The notes beneath the pieces are model-generated. The model was not told the DNA's origin. It made no database searches and saw nothing but the letters and a program-made list of their open reading frames with translations. From Pseudarthrobacter sp. GA104 (GTDB lineage: Bacteria; Actinomycetota; Actinomycetes; Actinomycetales; Micrococcaceae), in contig NZ_WOWL01000001.1 in assembly GCF_009741265.1 (NCBI RefSeq), positions 2,790,001 through 2,854,000 of the forward strand: 64,000 bases of DNA, in the 5' to 3' direction. A program made the position numbers and the translations under genes. This document shows positions 38,198-47,429 of the stretch, piece by piece (position 1 is the first letter of the stretch; each line of letters starts with the position of its first letter).

Positions 38198-38242
38198 AGC
38201 AAACGGGCGACGGGCGGGAGGTCCCGTCGTCGCCCGTTTGCT
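38198..38242. repeat. conserved intergenic palindrome, copy 7 (divergent copy)
   Basis: A variant of the repeat: outer arms AGCAAACGGGCGACG and CGTCGCCCGTTTGCT. Compared with the usual AAGCGGACGACG / CGTCGTCCGCTT, the changes are matched on both arms, preserving pairing. It lies 43 bases past the stop of the universal stress gene (reverse strand). Confidence 0.8.
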
Positions 38243-38284
38243 GGCCGCTGGTCCCGGTACCTTGGCTGGCCCCGGCGGTGTTGC

Positions 38285-38707
38285 CTAGTCTTCGTACGTG
38301 TTGGCGATGTAGACATCGCAGGGGGCGTTGTGCGCCACACTGTTGGCCACGCTGCCCAGGAGACGGCCGATGCCGCGCATCCTCCGGTTGCCCACCACGA
38401 TCAGCCGGGCGTCCAGGCGCATGGCTTCCTTGATGAGGGAATCGGCGGGTTTTCCGCGGGCGGCGAAGTGGGTGACCTCCACCCCCGGCCGCGTGTCGGC
38501 CAGTGACTTCGCGACGTTTTCGGAGGCATCGGAGTTCCAGACCCTCACCTCGTCCGAGCCGACGCCGAAGGTCTCGGAACGGTCGACGTCGAATGCGGTC
38601 ACCACGTGAAGCGAAGCTCCCAACGCCTTTGCAAGGTCCAGCGCCTTCTCGGCGGCCTTCAATGCCGAGGGGCTGCCGTCCACCCCTACTACCACTACTC
38701 CACTCAT
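38285..38707 (-). CDS. Universal stress protein family protein
   Basis: A 140-residue UspA-fold protein starting MSGVVVVGVDGSPSALKAAE. The ATP-binding signature is visible as VVGNRRMRGIGRLLGSVANS followed by VAHNAPCDVYIA, close to the G-2x-G-9x-G-S motif. Such proteins accumulate in stationary phase, hypoxia or other stress. AAAGGAG lies six bases before the ATG. It converges on nothing nearby, and a palindrome copy follows its stop. The 233 bases between its start and the DUF222 gene stop contain no feature I can name. Confidence 0.93.
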   Translation of the reverse strand: MSGVVVVGVDGSPSALKAAEKALDLAKALGASLHVVTAFDVDRSETFGVGSDEVRVWNSDASENVAKSLADTRPGVEVTHFAARGKPADSLIKEAMRLDARLIVVGNRRMRGIGRLLGSVANSVAHNAPCDVYIANTYED

Positions 38708-38940
38708 GCTTGGCTCCTTTGCTCGTGTACTTCCAGCGTTCACTGCCCAGTCTAGGGAAGTTCGGGCTGACGCCCCCATGCCAATTTGCGGATGGCACGC
38801 GCGACTTGTTGGTTCAGGGGACGCTAGGGCCCGGCACAGCCGAACACTTTGCCAAAGAACGCCCCCGGCACGTCCGCGGCCGCTTGGGTTTCCGCTTCGG
38901 ACGCAGGCCGCTGCAGGGCAGGTCTCCGCCCGGCGGCAGG

Positions 38941-40524
38941 TCAGGGACGGGCATGCAAGAACTTGTCTATTGCATCTTCCGCTGGGGACTGGCCGATGTA
39001 AGCAATTTCCGGAGGGCAACAAGGTGGGCCACCGCGCACAGCCTGCAGTTGAGCCGGGTTCCCTGGCCACTGTGGTGGTTCCCAGTCGTGGTGTTCGGGC
39101 TTGTAGTGGCGGCCGGTGGGTGAGGTCCAGCCGGGTGGCTGGGTTTTGGTGCCGGGGGTGGGTTTCCAGCGGCTGTTGTGTTTGAGGCGGTGGTGTTTGG
39201 GGCAGAGTTGGGCCAGGTTGCTGATTCCGGTGGTTCCGCCGTGGTGCCAGGCGGTGAGGTGGTCTGCCTCGTTGTCCGAAGTCCGGTTGTTGCAGCCGGG
39301 GAAGGTGCATTTTCCGTCGCGGAGGCGGAGTGCTTGTTTCATGGCTTTGGTGAGGCGGTAGCTGGTGCGGCCGATTTCCAGTGGTGCACCGTCGCGCGGG
39401 TCCACCAGGACGCGGTGGAACGAGGTGGCGCCGTCGGCGACGAGTTTGCGGGCCGTAGAGGCGGGGATGGGCCCGTAGCCGTCCAGCATTGCGGGTTCAT
39501 CGGTGAGACCGAGGAGGGCGAACACCGGGACGGTGACGAGGACGTCCGCCTTGGGCGCCGGGACCTTGCCCAGACGCGCAGCGTCCCCTTCTGCCGGGGC
39601 CGCGTTTGCAGGCGCAGCGTCCTCGTCTGCTGTGTCCCTGGTGCTGGTGTTGGTGCTGCGCGTGTCCGGTGTGCTGAGCAGCAGGGCTGCGGCGGTGTCG
39701 GGGCGGAGTTGGGTGAGGGTGCGGGATTCGTTGGGGCCTTGGAGTCCGCGGGCGAGGGCGGTGGTGCGGTTCCAGATGGCGGATGCGGTGTCACCGGGGA
39801 GGTACAGCGAGAGCCAGGCCATGCCGTCGCGGTCCGGGGAATATTCCATCCGCCGGTCCGTTGCTGCCTTGGCGTGGCGCTTTTCGAGGGATTCGGGGTG
39901 GTGGCGTTCGCGCCAGGCCCGCACCTTTGCCCGGAACCGGGAGGGCACAAGGTCACCGGGTGCGGCTCCGCGGGCCGGGTGGGGCGCGTCCGCGTCCAGG
40001 AAATGGACGGCCATGGCGGCGGCGCCCGCGGGGCCGAGGCTGTGGGTTTCGTCGGCGAGGATTTTGGCGTGCTGCCAGGAGATGGTCCCGGCGGACAGGG
40101 CGTCCAGGGCCAGCGGGAGGGAGCGCAGCTGCCGGGCCTGGCTGATGAGCGCCCCGGCAGCCGGGGAGCTCACGGTCAGGACGCCGGCGATTTCCTCGAT
40201 AATGGACATCTCCTGGTAGGACCTGTCCTGCAGGGAGGCGTTCGGCGGGATCATGGCGTGCTGGAGTTCGAGGATCTCCGCCCCGTCCCGGGCCTTGGCC
40301 GCGGCCAGTTGTGCTTCCAGCCGCGCTACAACCGCCAGGCGCTCCAGCCGGTTATCGATCTTCCGCTGCAGGACATCCACAACAGGGTCCGGGCCGGCGG
40401 GAGCAGCAGGACCAGCATCCAGCCGGGCTTCCTCGAGAAACAGGGCGTCAAGGGCGCCAACAGAGGCATGAATACCCTCCATCACCACCGCAGCCCCCGC
40501 GTTAGTCCCCGCGCCGTTTCCCAT
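38941..40524 (-). CDS. DUF222/HNH endonuclease domain protein (13E12 repeat family)
   Basis: A 527-residue protein. The N-terminal two thirds is DUF222 (RLEAQLAAAKARDGAEILEL, ISWQHAKILADETHSL). The C-terminal third has the HNH/zinc motif RDGKCTFPGCNNRTSDNEAD, HLTAWHHGGTTGISNL and LCPKHHRLKH. It is a common actinobacterial family, often in many copies; its biological role is not clear, with DNA cleavage or repair suggested. Between the domains is an Ala/Thr/Asp-rich linker near residues 290-320. It is not obviously part of a mobile element here. Confidence 0.92.
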   Translation of the reverse strand: MGNGAGTNAGAAVVMEGIHASVGALDALFLEEARLDAGPAAPAGPDPVVDVLQRKIDNRLERLAVVARLEAQLAAAKARDGAEILELQHAMIPPNASLQDRSYQEMSIIEEIAGVLTVSSPAAGALISQARQLRSLPLALDALSAGTISWQHAKILADETHSLGPAGAAAMAVHFLDADAPHPARGAAPGDLVPSRFRAKVRAWRERHHPESLEKRHAKAATDRRMEYSPDRDGMAWLSLYLPGDTASAIWNRTTALARGLQGPNESRTLTQLRPDTAAALLLSTPDTRSTNTSTRDTADEDAAPANAAPAEGDAARLGKVPAPKADVLVTVPVFALLGLTDEPAMLDGYGPIPASTARKLVADGATSFHRVLVDPRDGAPLEIGRTSYRLTKAMKQALRLRDGKCTFPGCNNRTSDNEADHLTAWHHGGTTGISNLAQLCPKHHRLKHNSRWKPTPGTKTQPPGWTSPTGRHYKPEHHDWEPPQWPGNPAQLQAVRGGPPCCPPEIAYIGQSPAEDAIDKFLHARP

Positions 40525-40610
40525 ACCTATATCGTCGCGGGAGGGTCTGACATTTTTCTGCGCGTGCGTTGTTAAGCAGGCGCCAACGTGGGCAGCCGCT
40601 CTCAGAACAG

Positions 40611-42377
40611 CTAGCGCCGGGAACCCGCATTGGCCAGCGGGATGACCTCCAGCCGCGCCGCGGGGCCCAGGATTACCAGGACGTGCCGGGACGCGACGCC
40701 TTCCAACGCCGCAGCGATGCGCGGAATGACGTCGCTGGCCGGAGTCGAAGTTTCAGCCGCAGCAGAATCACCCGCAGCAATGTCACCCGCCGCGGTACCA
40801 GCCCCGCCGGAGGCCGGACCTGACGCCGGAAGGGCGGAGCCGCCGTCGTCCGCCCGCAGCCATAAGGTGACCCTGGCGCCGCCGGTGGCTTCAGCGATGC
40901 CCGCTGCCAAAGCCTCCGCGTCCGCCTGGGGCGCAGTGACAACCGTGACTGCGTCGACGGTGCGTTTCCTGGCGGGCCGCGCGGCGGCGAGGAGGGCACG
41001 GTCGTGCCGCCACAGCGCGAAGTGATAACCCGCTACCAGTCCGGCGGCCACCAGGAGCCCGAACGGTGCACGGATGCGGTCAAGGAGGCTGCCGCCGGTG
41101 ACGTCCCCGAGCAGGAATTCGAAGAGCCGGTAGCCGATCACCAGGAGCGTGATGAGTGCAACCACCGCGCTGACTCCAAAGAATGCGATGAGGTAGACGC
41201 GGCGTCCGGGCGGAATGTCCTCGGCAGCCCGCGGCTGCTTCAGGGGCTTCCACGCCAGCCACCAGACAGGCCCGCCCACCACGAGGGAACTGAGACCGCC
41301 AAGCAGCAGGGTCCGCGTGGCCCCTCCCGCCAGCGGCGACACTGCCGCAGCCAGCAGCGCGTTGACCACAACGCCCACCCCGGACGCGGCGGCAGCGAGG
41401 GCCACGGCCGACGTGACCAGCAGGCTTGCCCGCATGGTGCCGGGGGAACGGCGGATCGAGGCCGTGCGGTGATACCGCCACACCAGCGCCCCCACGAGCG
41501 CCGCGGCAATGGCCGGGGCCAATGGCTCAAGCAGTTCGTTCATGGGATTGTTCCGGTCGAACGCCAGGCGCAGGAGCACAAACAGGACCACGCCCGCGCC
41601 GCCAAGGGCCGTGATGCCGGCAGCAAAGATCCCGACGGCGATCATGATGACGTCAACGAGGCCCGTCTGGAAGCGGCGCCCGCCCTCCCTGAACCAGTGC
41701 CACCACCACACGATGGCTCCGCCGGCCGCCCACACCAGCGAACGGAGCACGGAGTACCACCAGGGTTCAACGGTGACGGTCAGCGGGAAGCCGCGGATTG
41801 CGACGTCCAGGAGCCCGCCGAGGGCTGCGATCCCGGCGCCGGCACCGAGCAGCAGGCCGAACACGGACCCGACGACGGCACGCACGTCCTCGAGGTGCAC
41901 CGTGGGTTTCTTCGGGTGCTTCCACATCCAGCGGTGCCAGGCCCAGATGGCCGCCCAAACAATGGTGTTGGCCAGCGTGGGCGCCCAGTCGTTGCCCCGC
42001 TGTCCGATGAATGACGTGGCCAGCCCCAGGAAGGAGGTGGTGAAGATGATGAGCGAGACGCCGTACATGGCGGTGATGTAGAGGCCCCACCCGGCTGAGG
42101 TGCGTTCCGCCTCGTCGTCGAGCCGCCGCCAGACAAACCACCACAGAAGCAGGGCGAGCGGGCCGCCAATCAGGGTGAATGCAAGCGACCGGGCAAGCCC
42201 GGCCACGTCCGTGGAGGCCAGGACTGCCCCCGATGTGAACAGGCGTTCCAGCAGTCCGCTGAGGCCGGACGCCGCGATCAGCACCAAGGCGAAGAGCAGG
42301 GCGTACTGGATCAGACGGCGCAGGGTGGTCTGGGCGTGTCCCGCCGTCGGGGCCGTCAGCTGCGCGGGGGAAGTCAT
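40611..42377 (-). CDS. DUF5671 multi-pass membrane protein
   Basis: A 588-residue integral membrane protein with about 14 hydrophobic segments and paired repeats of four-helix units (LLWWFVWRRLDDEAERTSAG, IVWAAIWAWHRWMWKHPKKP). This repeat pattern is that of DUF5671. A C-terminal soluble tail (PQADAEALAAGIAEATGGAR) is Ala/Gly-rich. No function is established. ATG 42377 overlaps the stop of the next upstream gene (ATGA), so both are co-translated. Confidence 0.8.
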   Translation of the reverse strand: MTSPAQLTAPTAGHAQTTLRRLIQYALLFALVLIAASGLSGLLERLFTSGAVLASTDVAGLARSLAFTLIGGPLALLLWWFVWRRLDDEAERTSAGWGLYITAMYGVSLIIFTTSFLGLATSFIGQRGNDWAPTLANTIVWAAIWAWHRWMWKHPKKPTVHLEDVRAVVGSVFGLLLGAGAGIAALGGLLDVAIRGFPLTVTVEPWWYSVLRSLVWAAGGAIVWWWHWFREGGRRFQTGLVDVIMIAVGIFAAGITALGGAGVVLFVLLRLAFDRNNPMNELLEPLAPAIAAALVGALVWRYHRTASIRRSPGTMRASLLVTSAVALAAAASGVGVVVNALLAAAVSPLAGGATRTLLLGGLSSLVVGGPVWWLAWKPLKQPRAAEDIPPGRRVYLIAFFGVSAVVALITLLVIGYRLFEFLLGDVTGGSLLDRIRAPFGLLVAAGLVAGYHFALWRHDRALLAAARPARKRTVDAVTVVTAPQADAEALAAGIAEATGGARVTLWLRADDGGSALPASGPASGGAGTAAGDIAAGDSAAAETSTPASDVIPRIAAALEGVASRHVLVILGPAARLEVIPLANAGSRR

Positions 42378-42838
42378 GGCTTCACCGGCGTTCCCGAGCA
42401 GGCCATCAGCATGTAGGGGGCCTGGCTGATCTTCCAGTTCCCGTCCTCCTTGACCAGGGTGAAGATGTCCTCCATCTCGTACTCGGAGGGGCCGAAGGGG
42501 CCGTCCTGGTACGAGTTGACCATGGAGACCTTCACGGTGGCGGACTGGTCCCGCTCCGTCGTCGACACCAGGACAACCCGCGCGGGGCGGGGCTCGCCGG
42601 AGAAGGAGCCTCGGCAAACCGTCCGGGCAGAATCGGTGAGGTAGGTCTCTGCGGTGGCGATATCGCCGTCGATCACCGCCGTGCTGTACCGCTGGACAAC
42701 GCCGGCCGGGCTGGCTTCATCCAGCGGCGCGGGGTCGCCGCGGGAAAACACCACGGCAAGGGCCACCACCACCAGCACGCCGATGATGCCAAGCAGCACG
42801 AGGATGATCCGGTCCGGTTTTCGCGCTGCATCGGTCAT
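42374..42838 (-). CDS. Membrane-anchored hypothetical protein
   Basis: A 154-residue protein with one N-terminal membrane helix (IILVLLGIIGVLVVVALAVV, residues about 11-31) and an extracytoplasmic domain. The domain has the look of an NTF2/SnoaL-like or lumazine-binding fold: YSTAVIDGDIATAETYL, EDIFTLVKEDGNWKI. It is co-translated with the DUF5671 gene. Start MTDAARKPD is preferred over the upstream ATG at 42913, but it has only a weak ribosome site. Confidence 0.65.
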   Translation of the reverse strand: MTDAARKPDRIILVLLGIIGVLVVVALAVVFSRGDPAPLDEASPAGVVQRYSTAVIDGDIATAETYLTDSARTVCRGSFSGEPRPARVVLVSTTERDQSATVKVSMVNSYQDGPFGPSEYEMEDIFTLVKEDGNWKISQAPYMLMACSGTPVKP

Positions 42839-43022
42839 GGCGCCAGTATGCCGTTTTTGGGCTGGTTCCGCTGGTGTCTTTAGGCCCGACTCTTCCTGTT
42901 CACTTTTCCGCAACCGTGGGGTCCTCGGGTGTTATTGCGCGCCAACAATCCTTGTCACGCACACACTGCCCCATCCCAACAGCCGGGCAGTGAATCCCCG
43001 CAGCTGTATCAAGGAGAACTCC

Positions 43023-43883
43023 GTGTTCGTGAAAAGCGCCGTCACCGCCCTCGTTGCCCTGGCTTCCCTGACAGGGACTGCCGCAGCCCCCGCGGCCATT
43101 GCCCAGTCTTCCAGCCCTTCACCGGTCCTGGGTCAGCCGCTGGCCGCCGCCCATGCCCACAATGACTATGAGCATGAGCGGCCGCTGTTCGATGCGCTGG
43201 AGCACGGCTTCACCAGTGTTGAAGCCGACGTCTGGCTGGTGGACGGTGAACTGCTGGTGGCGCACGACCTCGAGGATGTGAAGGCCGGCGTCACGCTCGA
43301 AAGCCTCTACCTTGACCCGCTGGAAGACCTGGTCCGCGGCCAGGAGGGCCACAGCGTGTACCCGGGGTGGGACGGCAGCCTGCAGCTCCTCATCGACATC
43401 AAGAGCGAAGGCGAAGCCACCTACGCCGCCGTCGAACAGGAGCTCGCCGAGCACCGCGACATCATGAGCCGCTACAGCGAGGGCAAAACCAAGACCGGCC
43501 CGGTCACCGCAGTGATCAGCGGAAACCGTCCCCTGGCCACCATGCAGGCGCAGGACCAGAGGTTCGGATTCTATGACGGCCGCGCCGCCGACCTCACCTC
43601 CGGCATGCCGGCCGAGCTCATGCCCCTGGTCAGCAACAACTGGACCAAGCTCTTCACCTGGCAGGGCGTGGGACCCATGCCGGAGGCCGAACGCGCCAAG
43701 CTGCACGCCTACGTTGCCGAAGCCCACTCCAACGGCTACCGCGTCCGCTTCTGGGCCACCCCGGACCAGGCCGGCCCGGCCCGGGACGCCATGTGGAACG
43801 AGCTTGTCGACGCCGGAGTGGACCACATCAACACGGACGACCTCGCGGGGCTGCAGCAGTTCCTGACGGCCCGCACGCAGTAA
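43023..43883 (+). CDS. Secreted phospholipase C / glycerophosphodiesterase-like protein
   Basis: A 286-residue protein with an N-terminal Sec signal peptide (VTALVALASLTGTAAAPAAI, ending at about AIA-QS). The catalytic domain is a PLC-like TIM barrel: AAAHAHNDYEHERPLFDALE, VEADVWLVDGELLVAHD, and LLIDIKSEGE. It probably hydrolyses glycerophosphodiesters or phosphoinositides outside the cell. GTG 43023 has AAGGAG directly upstream; the frame is open further up. It lies 29 bases before the metallophosphatase gene and both may work on environmental phosphate esters. Confidence 0.85.
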   Translation: MFVKSAVTALVALASLTGTAAAPAAIAQSSSPSPVLGQPLAAAHAHNDYEHERPLFDALEHGFTSVEADVWLVDGELLVAHDLEDVKAGVTLESLYLDPLEDLVRGQEGHSVYPGWDGSLQLLIDIKSEGEATYAAVEQELAEHRDIMSRYSEGKTKTGPVTAVISGNRPLATMQAQDQRFGFYDGRAADLTSGMPAELMPLVSNNWTKLFTWQGVGPMPEAERAKLHAYVAEAHSNGYRVRFWATPDQAGPARDAMWNELVDAGVDHINTDDLAGLQQFLTARTQ

Positions 43884-43912
43884 CCACCCCGAGCCAGCAG
43901 ACAGGAAACACC

Positions 43913-44968
43913 GTGGCTATGAAGACCCTTGCTACAACCGCGACGACGGCGGCCCTCCTTGCGTTCGGCCTCCTTGCCTCCCAGCCGGCATACGCCGCCG
44001 ACAACACTCCCAAAGATGCGGACGGGCAGGACGCCTTCAGCTTCGGCGTCATCGGCGACATTCCCTACGGCGAACAGGAAATCGCGAAATTCCCTGCCCG
44101 CATCCAGGACCTCAACGCGGACCGCAGCCTTGATTTCGTGGCCCACGTCGGTGACATCAAGAACGGATCGTCCGTCTGCTCGGACGGGTATTTTGCCTTC
44201 ATCCGGGAACAGTTCGACACATTCGAGCTCCCGTTGGTGTTCACCCCGGGCGACAACGAGTGGGTGGACTGCCACCGCGCCAACAACGGCGCCTACAACC
44301 CGCTCGAACGGCTGGCCAAGCTGAGGGAAGTGTTCTTCAACGAACCCGGCAAGACCCTCGGTGCCACCATGCCGGTCAAATCCCAGGAGGCCCTCGGTCT
44401 TCCGGAGAATGTCCGCTTCACCGAGAACCGGGTTGCCTTTTCGGTGGTGAACGTCCAGGGCAGCAACAACTCGCTCCAGCCGTGGAGCGGCCTCGGCGAA
44501 ACCGCAGTGACGCCCGAACAGCAGGCCGAAGTGGAGTACCGCACCGAGGCTGTCCTGGACCAGATCCGTGCCACCTTCAGTGACGCCGCCCGGCGCAACG
44601 ACAGGGCAGTGGTGCTGATGGCCCAGGCCGACATGTTCGACCCCTCGCTGCTCGCTGCCGCGTCCGCCAACCCGGCGGTCGTCTCCGGCTTCCGCGAGAT
44701 CGTGGACACCATCGTTGAGGAAACCAACCGGTTCGACGCCCCGGTTTACCTCATCAACGGCGACAGCCACGTGTTCGCCGAGAACCAGCCGCTGGCGCCG
44801 GGCTCGCCGTGGCTGGACATCTACGGCCAGGAGGCAGCGGCTGACGATCTCCAGCGCATCACTGTGGACGGCTCTGCCAATGCCACCAACTATGTCCGGT
44901 TCACCGCGTCAGGGAACAGCGCGGGCGGCCCGGTCCTGTCATGGGAAAAGGTGCCCTTCACCCGGTAG
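43913..44968 (+). CDS. Secreted calcineurin-like metallophosphoesterase
   Basis: A 351-residue protein with a signal peptide (TAALLAFGLLASQPAYAA) and metallophosphatase motifs GVIGDIPYG, VAHVGDIKNG, FTPGDNEWVDC and LINGDSHVF. The first motif has Pro where many members have His, a feature of this secreted subgroup. Start GTG 43913 is chosen for the AGGA spacing; ATG 43919 is the alternative. It follows the phospholipase-like gene and ends with a copy of the conserved palindrome. Confidence 0.87.
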   Translation: MAMKTLATTATTAALLAFGLLASQPAYAADNTPKDADGQDAFSFGVIGDIPYGEQEIAKFPARIQDLNADRSLDFVAHVGDIKNGSSVCSDGYFAFIREQFDTFELPLVFTPGDNEWVDCHRANNGAYNPLERLAKLREVFFNEPGKTLGATMPVKSQEALGLPENVRFTENRVAFSVVNVQGSNNSLQPWSGLGETAVTPEQQAEVEYRTEAVLDQIRATFSDAARRNDRAVVLMAQADMFDPSLLAAASANPAVVSGFREIVDTIVEETNRFDAPVYLINGDSHVFAENQPLAPGSPWLDIYGQEAAADDLQRITVDGSANATNYVRFTASGNSAGGPVLSWEKVPFTR

Positions 44969-44981
44969 CCCCACGCCTTCC

Positions 44982-45019
44982 AAACGGACGACGGCGGGAG
45001 GTCCCGCCGTCGTCCGCTT
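44982..45019. repeat. conserved intergenic palindrome, copy 8
   Basis: Perfect-armed inverted repeat with centre GGGAGGTCCC and flanks AAA/TT, 14 bases past the metallophosphatase stop and before the converging Hpt gene (stop 45073). Confidence 0.88.
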
Positions 45020-45072
45020 GCTTTGTGGAGGCATTCAGTGAGGGAGCAGGGCGCCCTATCCTGGCGCCCCGT

Positions 45073-45477
45073 TCAATGCCCTTGTTTCAGGTGGTTCTGC
45101 AGGACATAGACGGTCCGCTGGGCGCACTGCTTGATCCGCCGGAGGTGGTCCGCCGCGATGAGGGGCAGGGTGACGGCCGGGTCCCCGCTCCCGGCCTGGC
45201 GGCGCAGCGCCTGTTCGAGTTCGGCGGCATAGGCTGCCAGCCGTTCGGCACCCACCATCTGGCTTGACGTTTTCAGGCTCAGCACGGCGTCCATGGAGCC
45301 GGCCACGTCGCCGGTGGTGAGCGAAAGCCGTACTTTTTGCAGCCGCTGGGGCATGTGCGCGATGAAGTTCTCCACGAAAACCTTCCACACGCCCTCGTCA
45401 TCCTCGAGATCGTCGCGCAGCCGTTCGAGCACTGCGGGGTCCAGGAGCGGCCGGGCATAGGCGTCCGGCTGAGTCAT
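45073..45477 (-). CDS. Hpt-like domain protein lacking the phosphorylatable His
   Basis: A 134-residue four-helix protein resembling histidine phosphotransfer domains: VWKVFVENFIAHMPQRLQKV, then DAVLSLKTSSQMVGAERLAA. In true Hpt proteins the third helix carries H-x-L-K-G-S; here the His position is Leu66 (VLSLKTSS), so it probably cannot relay phosphate. It may instead bind a response regulator, or be an unrelated helical protein. GGAGG precedes ATG 45477. It is not near any histidine kinase. Two GGGTACT repeats lie upstream. Confidence 0.7.
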   Translation of the reverse strand: MTQPDAYARPLLDPAVLERLRDDLEDDEGVWKVFVENFIAHMPQRLQKVRLSLTTGDVAGSMDAVLSLKTSSQMVGAERLAAYAAELEQALRRQAGSGDPAVTLPLIAADHLRRIKQCAQRTVYVLQNHLKQGH

Positions 45478-45593
45478 GGCAGGGCCTCCGTGCCATTCAT
45501 GACCGCCCCCTTCACAGTCGGAACACCCGCGGGGTTTGTGCGCAGGGCTTTTGAAGGACGGTACGTGCAGAGCGGGTGGAGGGCACGAGTGGT

Positions 45594-45620
45594 GGGTACT
45601 CGATTTTTTTCGCGGGTACT
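45594..45620. promoter_or_regulatory. Direct repeat GGGTACT, 20-base spacing
   Basis: GGGTACT at 45594-45600 and 45614-45620, two helical turns apart with a T-run between them. It lies between the divergent Hpt and MpaB-like genes, so it could bind a regulator on one face of the DNA. Binding is speculative. Confidence 0.4.
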
Positions 45621-45673
45621 GCTCGCGCCCGCCGCCATCGTCCGACCTTGCATCCCTCCGGTAGCCTGTTGCA

Positions 45674-46468
45674 ATGGTGAGTGGAATTGCCGATCTGGGC
45701 GCGGAGGCGATCCTGCTTGCCGGAGCAGGGCGGGCCATCCTGCTGCAGCTTGCCGAGCCGGGGGTGGGGCGGGGCGTCGCCGAGCACAGCACGTTCACGG
45801 ACCGGCCCATCAACAGGCTCAAGGGCACCCTGACCTACGTCTACGCCGTGGTTTACGGCACCGACGAGCAGGTGAAGGAGGTCCGCCGCAGGGTCAACCG
45901 CGCCCACGCGCCTGTGCGCCGGGCTGCCGATGACGAATCGCCGGGGTACAACGCGTACGACGCCGGGCTGCAGCTGTGGGTGGCAGCGACGCTCTACGAC
46001 ACCGCGCTGACCATCATCGAGAAAATCTACGGTCCACTCGACGACGAGTCCGCCGACGCCATGTACCGCGATTACGCGAAGCTGGGCACGGCCCTGCAAC
46101 TGCCCGGGCATATGTGGCCGGAGGACAGGGCCGCGTTTGGACGCTACTGGGATGGGAAGATGCGTGCATTGCGGGCTGATGAGAATGCCGTGCGCTTTGG
46201 CCGGGGACTCCTGTATCCAAAGCGGGCGGCGCTGTGGTACCTCGCCATCATGCCCTTCGCCAGGTTCCTCACCGCAGGCCTCCTGCCGGACCAGTTGCGC
46301 CAAGACTTCGGCCTGGCTTGGAGCCACCGCCATGAGCGCCGCTTCAACCGCACCTTCAAGATCCTGGCGGTGACCTACCCGAAGCTGCCCCAGGGCATCC
46401 GGCACTGGTTCAAGGACTACTGCCTGAACCAGCTCGACATCAGCTCCCGCCGGGCAGTGACCGCGTAG
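45674..46468 (+). CDS. MpaB-like oxygenase (DUF2236)
   Basis: A 264-residue protein of the DUF2236/MpaB family. The signature RVNRAHAPVRRAADD, SPGYNAYDAGLQLWVAATLY and the C-terminal WSHRHERRFNRTFKI are present; His and Arg of the first block fit the heme-binding sites proposed for the family (rubber oxygenase LcpA-type). The substrate is unknown. ATG 45674 has no obvious Shine-Dalgarno, only GTTGCA. It diverges from the Hpt gene. Confidence 0.85.
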   Translation: MVSGIADLGAEAILLAGAGRAILLQLAEPGVGRGVAEHSTFTDRPINRLKGTLTYVYAVVYGTDEQVKEVRRRVNRAHAPVRRAADDESPGYNAYDAGLQLWVAATLYDTALTIIEKIYGPLDDESADAMYRDYAKLGTALQLPGHMWPEDRAAFGRYWDGKMRALRADENAVRFGRGLLYPKRAALWYLAIMPFARFLTAGLLPDQLRQDFGLAWSHRHERRFNRTFKILAVTYPKLPQGIRHWFKDYCLNQLDISSRRAVTA

Positions 46469-46547
46469 TTCCAACCTGCTGACGCGCCGGCAGAACAAGG
46501 TAAGGTTGCTTACTAACTTGATCTCCGGCAGCGAAGGGCCAAAAGAC

Positions 46548-47402
46548 ATGGTTGCAGGCAACAATCCGCCCCACCCGGCGGCGGCCCAAACCGGGGTCAA
46601 AGGCGAAGTCCACCAGGACCGCTTTGTTGGCGGGCAGGACCTCACCAGGTGGGATACCAGGCCGGGCCGGCTCCTGGCGTCCGTCGCCAAACGCATCAGC
46701 GGCCTTTTCGGGTCCCACGCGGTATTGATCATCACCTTGGCCGTCGGGGCAGCGCTGGCGGTTTCGCTGGCTGCGGTTTTCGCGCAGGTCTACGAATCCG
46801 TCGTCGAAGCCGATGGAGTTGCCGGACTTGACCATCCCGTCCTGGACGGCGCAAAAACGCTCAGGTCCCCGGGATTGGACATCCTCGTCACCACCTATAC
46901 GGACGTGGGCGGGACCGTCGGGATGCCGGTGCTGGCTTTGGCCGTCATGGCCGGCCTGGCGTTCAAGCGCCGGTCCGTGACCCCTGTCATCCTCATGCTC
47001 GTTGCCGGGCTCGGTTCGCTGCTGATGACTATCGCGGGCAAGGAGCTGGTGGGCAGGACCAGGCCGGACCTGGCCGATGCCGTGCCGCCCTACGAGTACT
47101 CAGCTTCATTCCCCAGTGGCCACTCCCTGAATTCCGTGGTGATCGCGGGCATCGTGGCCTACCTGATCATCCTCCGCCTCACCACGGCCCGCGCCCGGAT
47201 ACTCACGGGAGTGGCGGCGGCGGTTTTTGCGGCAACCATGGGGCTAAGCCGGGTCTACCTCGGCCACCACTGGCTTACGGACGTGCTGGGCGCCTGGGCA
47301 CTCGGAGCGGCCTGGCTGGCTCTGGTCATCACTGCCCACCGGCTCTACCTCACCACGCGGGTGCACCCGGCCGCGCCGGTGTCCGGGCCCGCCAGGCCCT
47401 GA
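46548..47402 (+). CDS. PAP2 family lipid phosphatase
   Basis: A 284-residue membrane protein. After an N-terminal soluble stretch, six hydrophobic segments begin near residue 62. All three PAP2 motifs are complete: KELVGRTRP, SFPSGHSLNS and SRVYLGHHWLTDVLG. It likely dephosphorylates phosphatidic acid, diacylglycerol pyrophosphate or a polyprenyl pyrophosphate. The frame is open to a TTG at 46506; ATG 46548 is preferred. Confidence 0.9.
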   Translation: MVAGNNPPHPAAAQTGVKGEVHQDRFVGGQDLTRWDTRPGRLLASVAKRISGLFGSHAVLIITLAVGAALAVSLAAVFAQVYESVVEADGVAGLDHPVLDGAKTLRSPGLDILVTTYTDVGGTVGMPVLALAVMAGLAFKRRSVTPVILMLVAGLGSLLMTIAGKELVGRTRPDLADAVPPYEYSASFPSGHSLNSVVIAGIVAYLIILRLTTARARILTGVAAAVFAATMGLSRVYLGHHWLTDVLGAWALGAAWLALVITAHRLYLTTRVHPAAPVSGPARP

Positions 47403-47429
47403 CCCGCAGCGTGCCCCGGACGTACGCCG

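Noticed and set aside
41004..42014. A 336-residue forward frame opposite the DUF5671 gene
   Set aside because: It is antisense to membrane-protein coding sequence; its translation is rich in Arg, Gly, Pro and His with no start signal.
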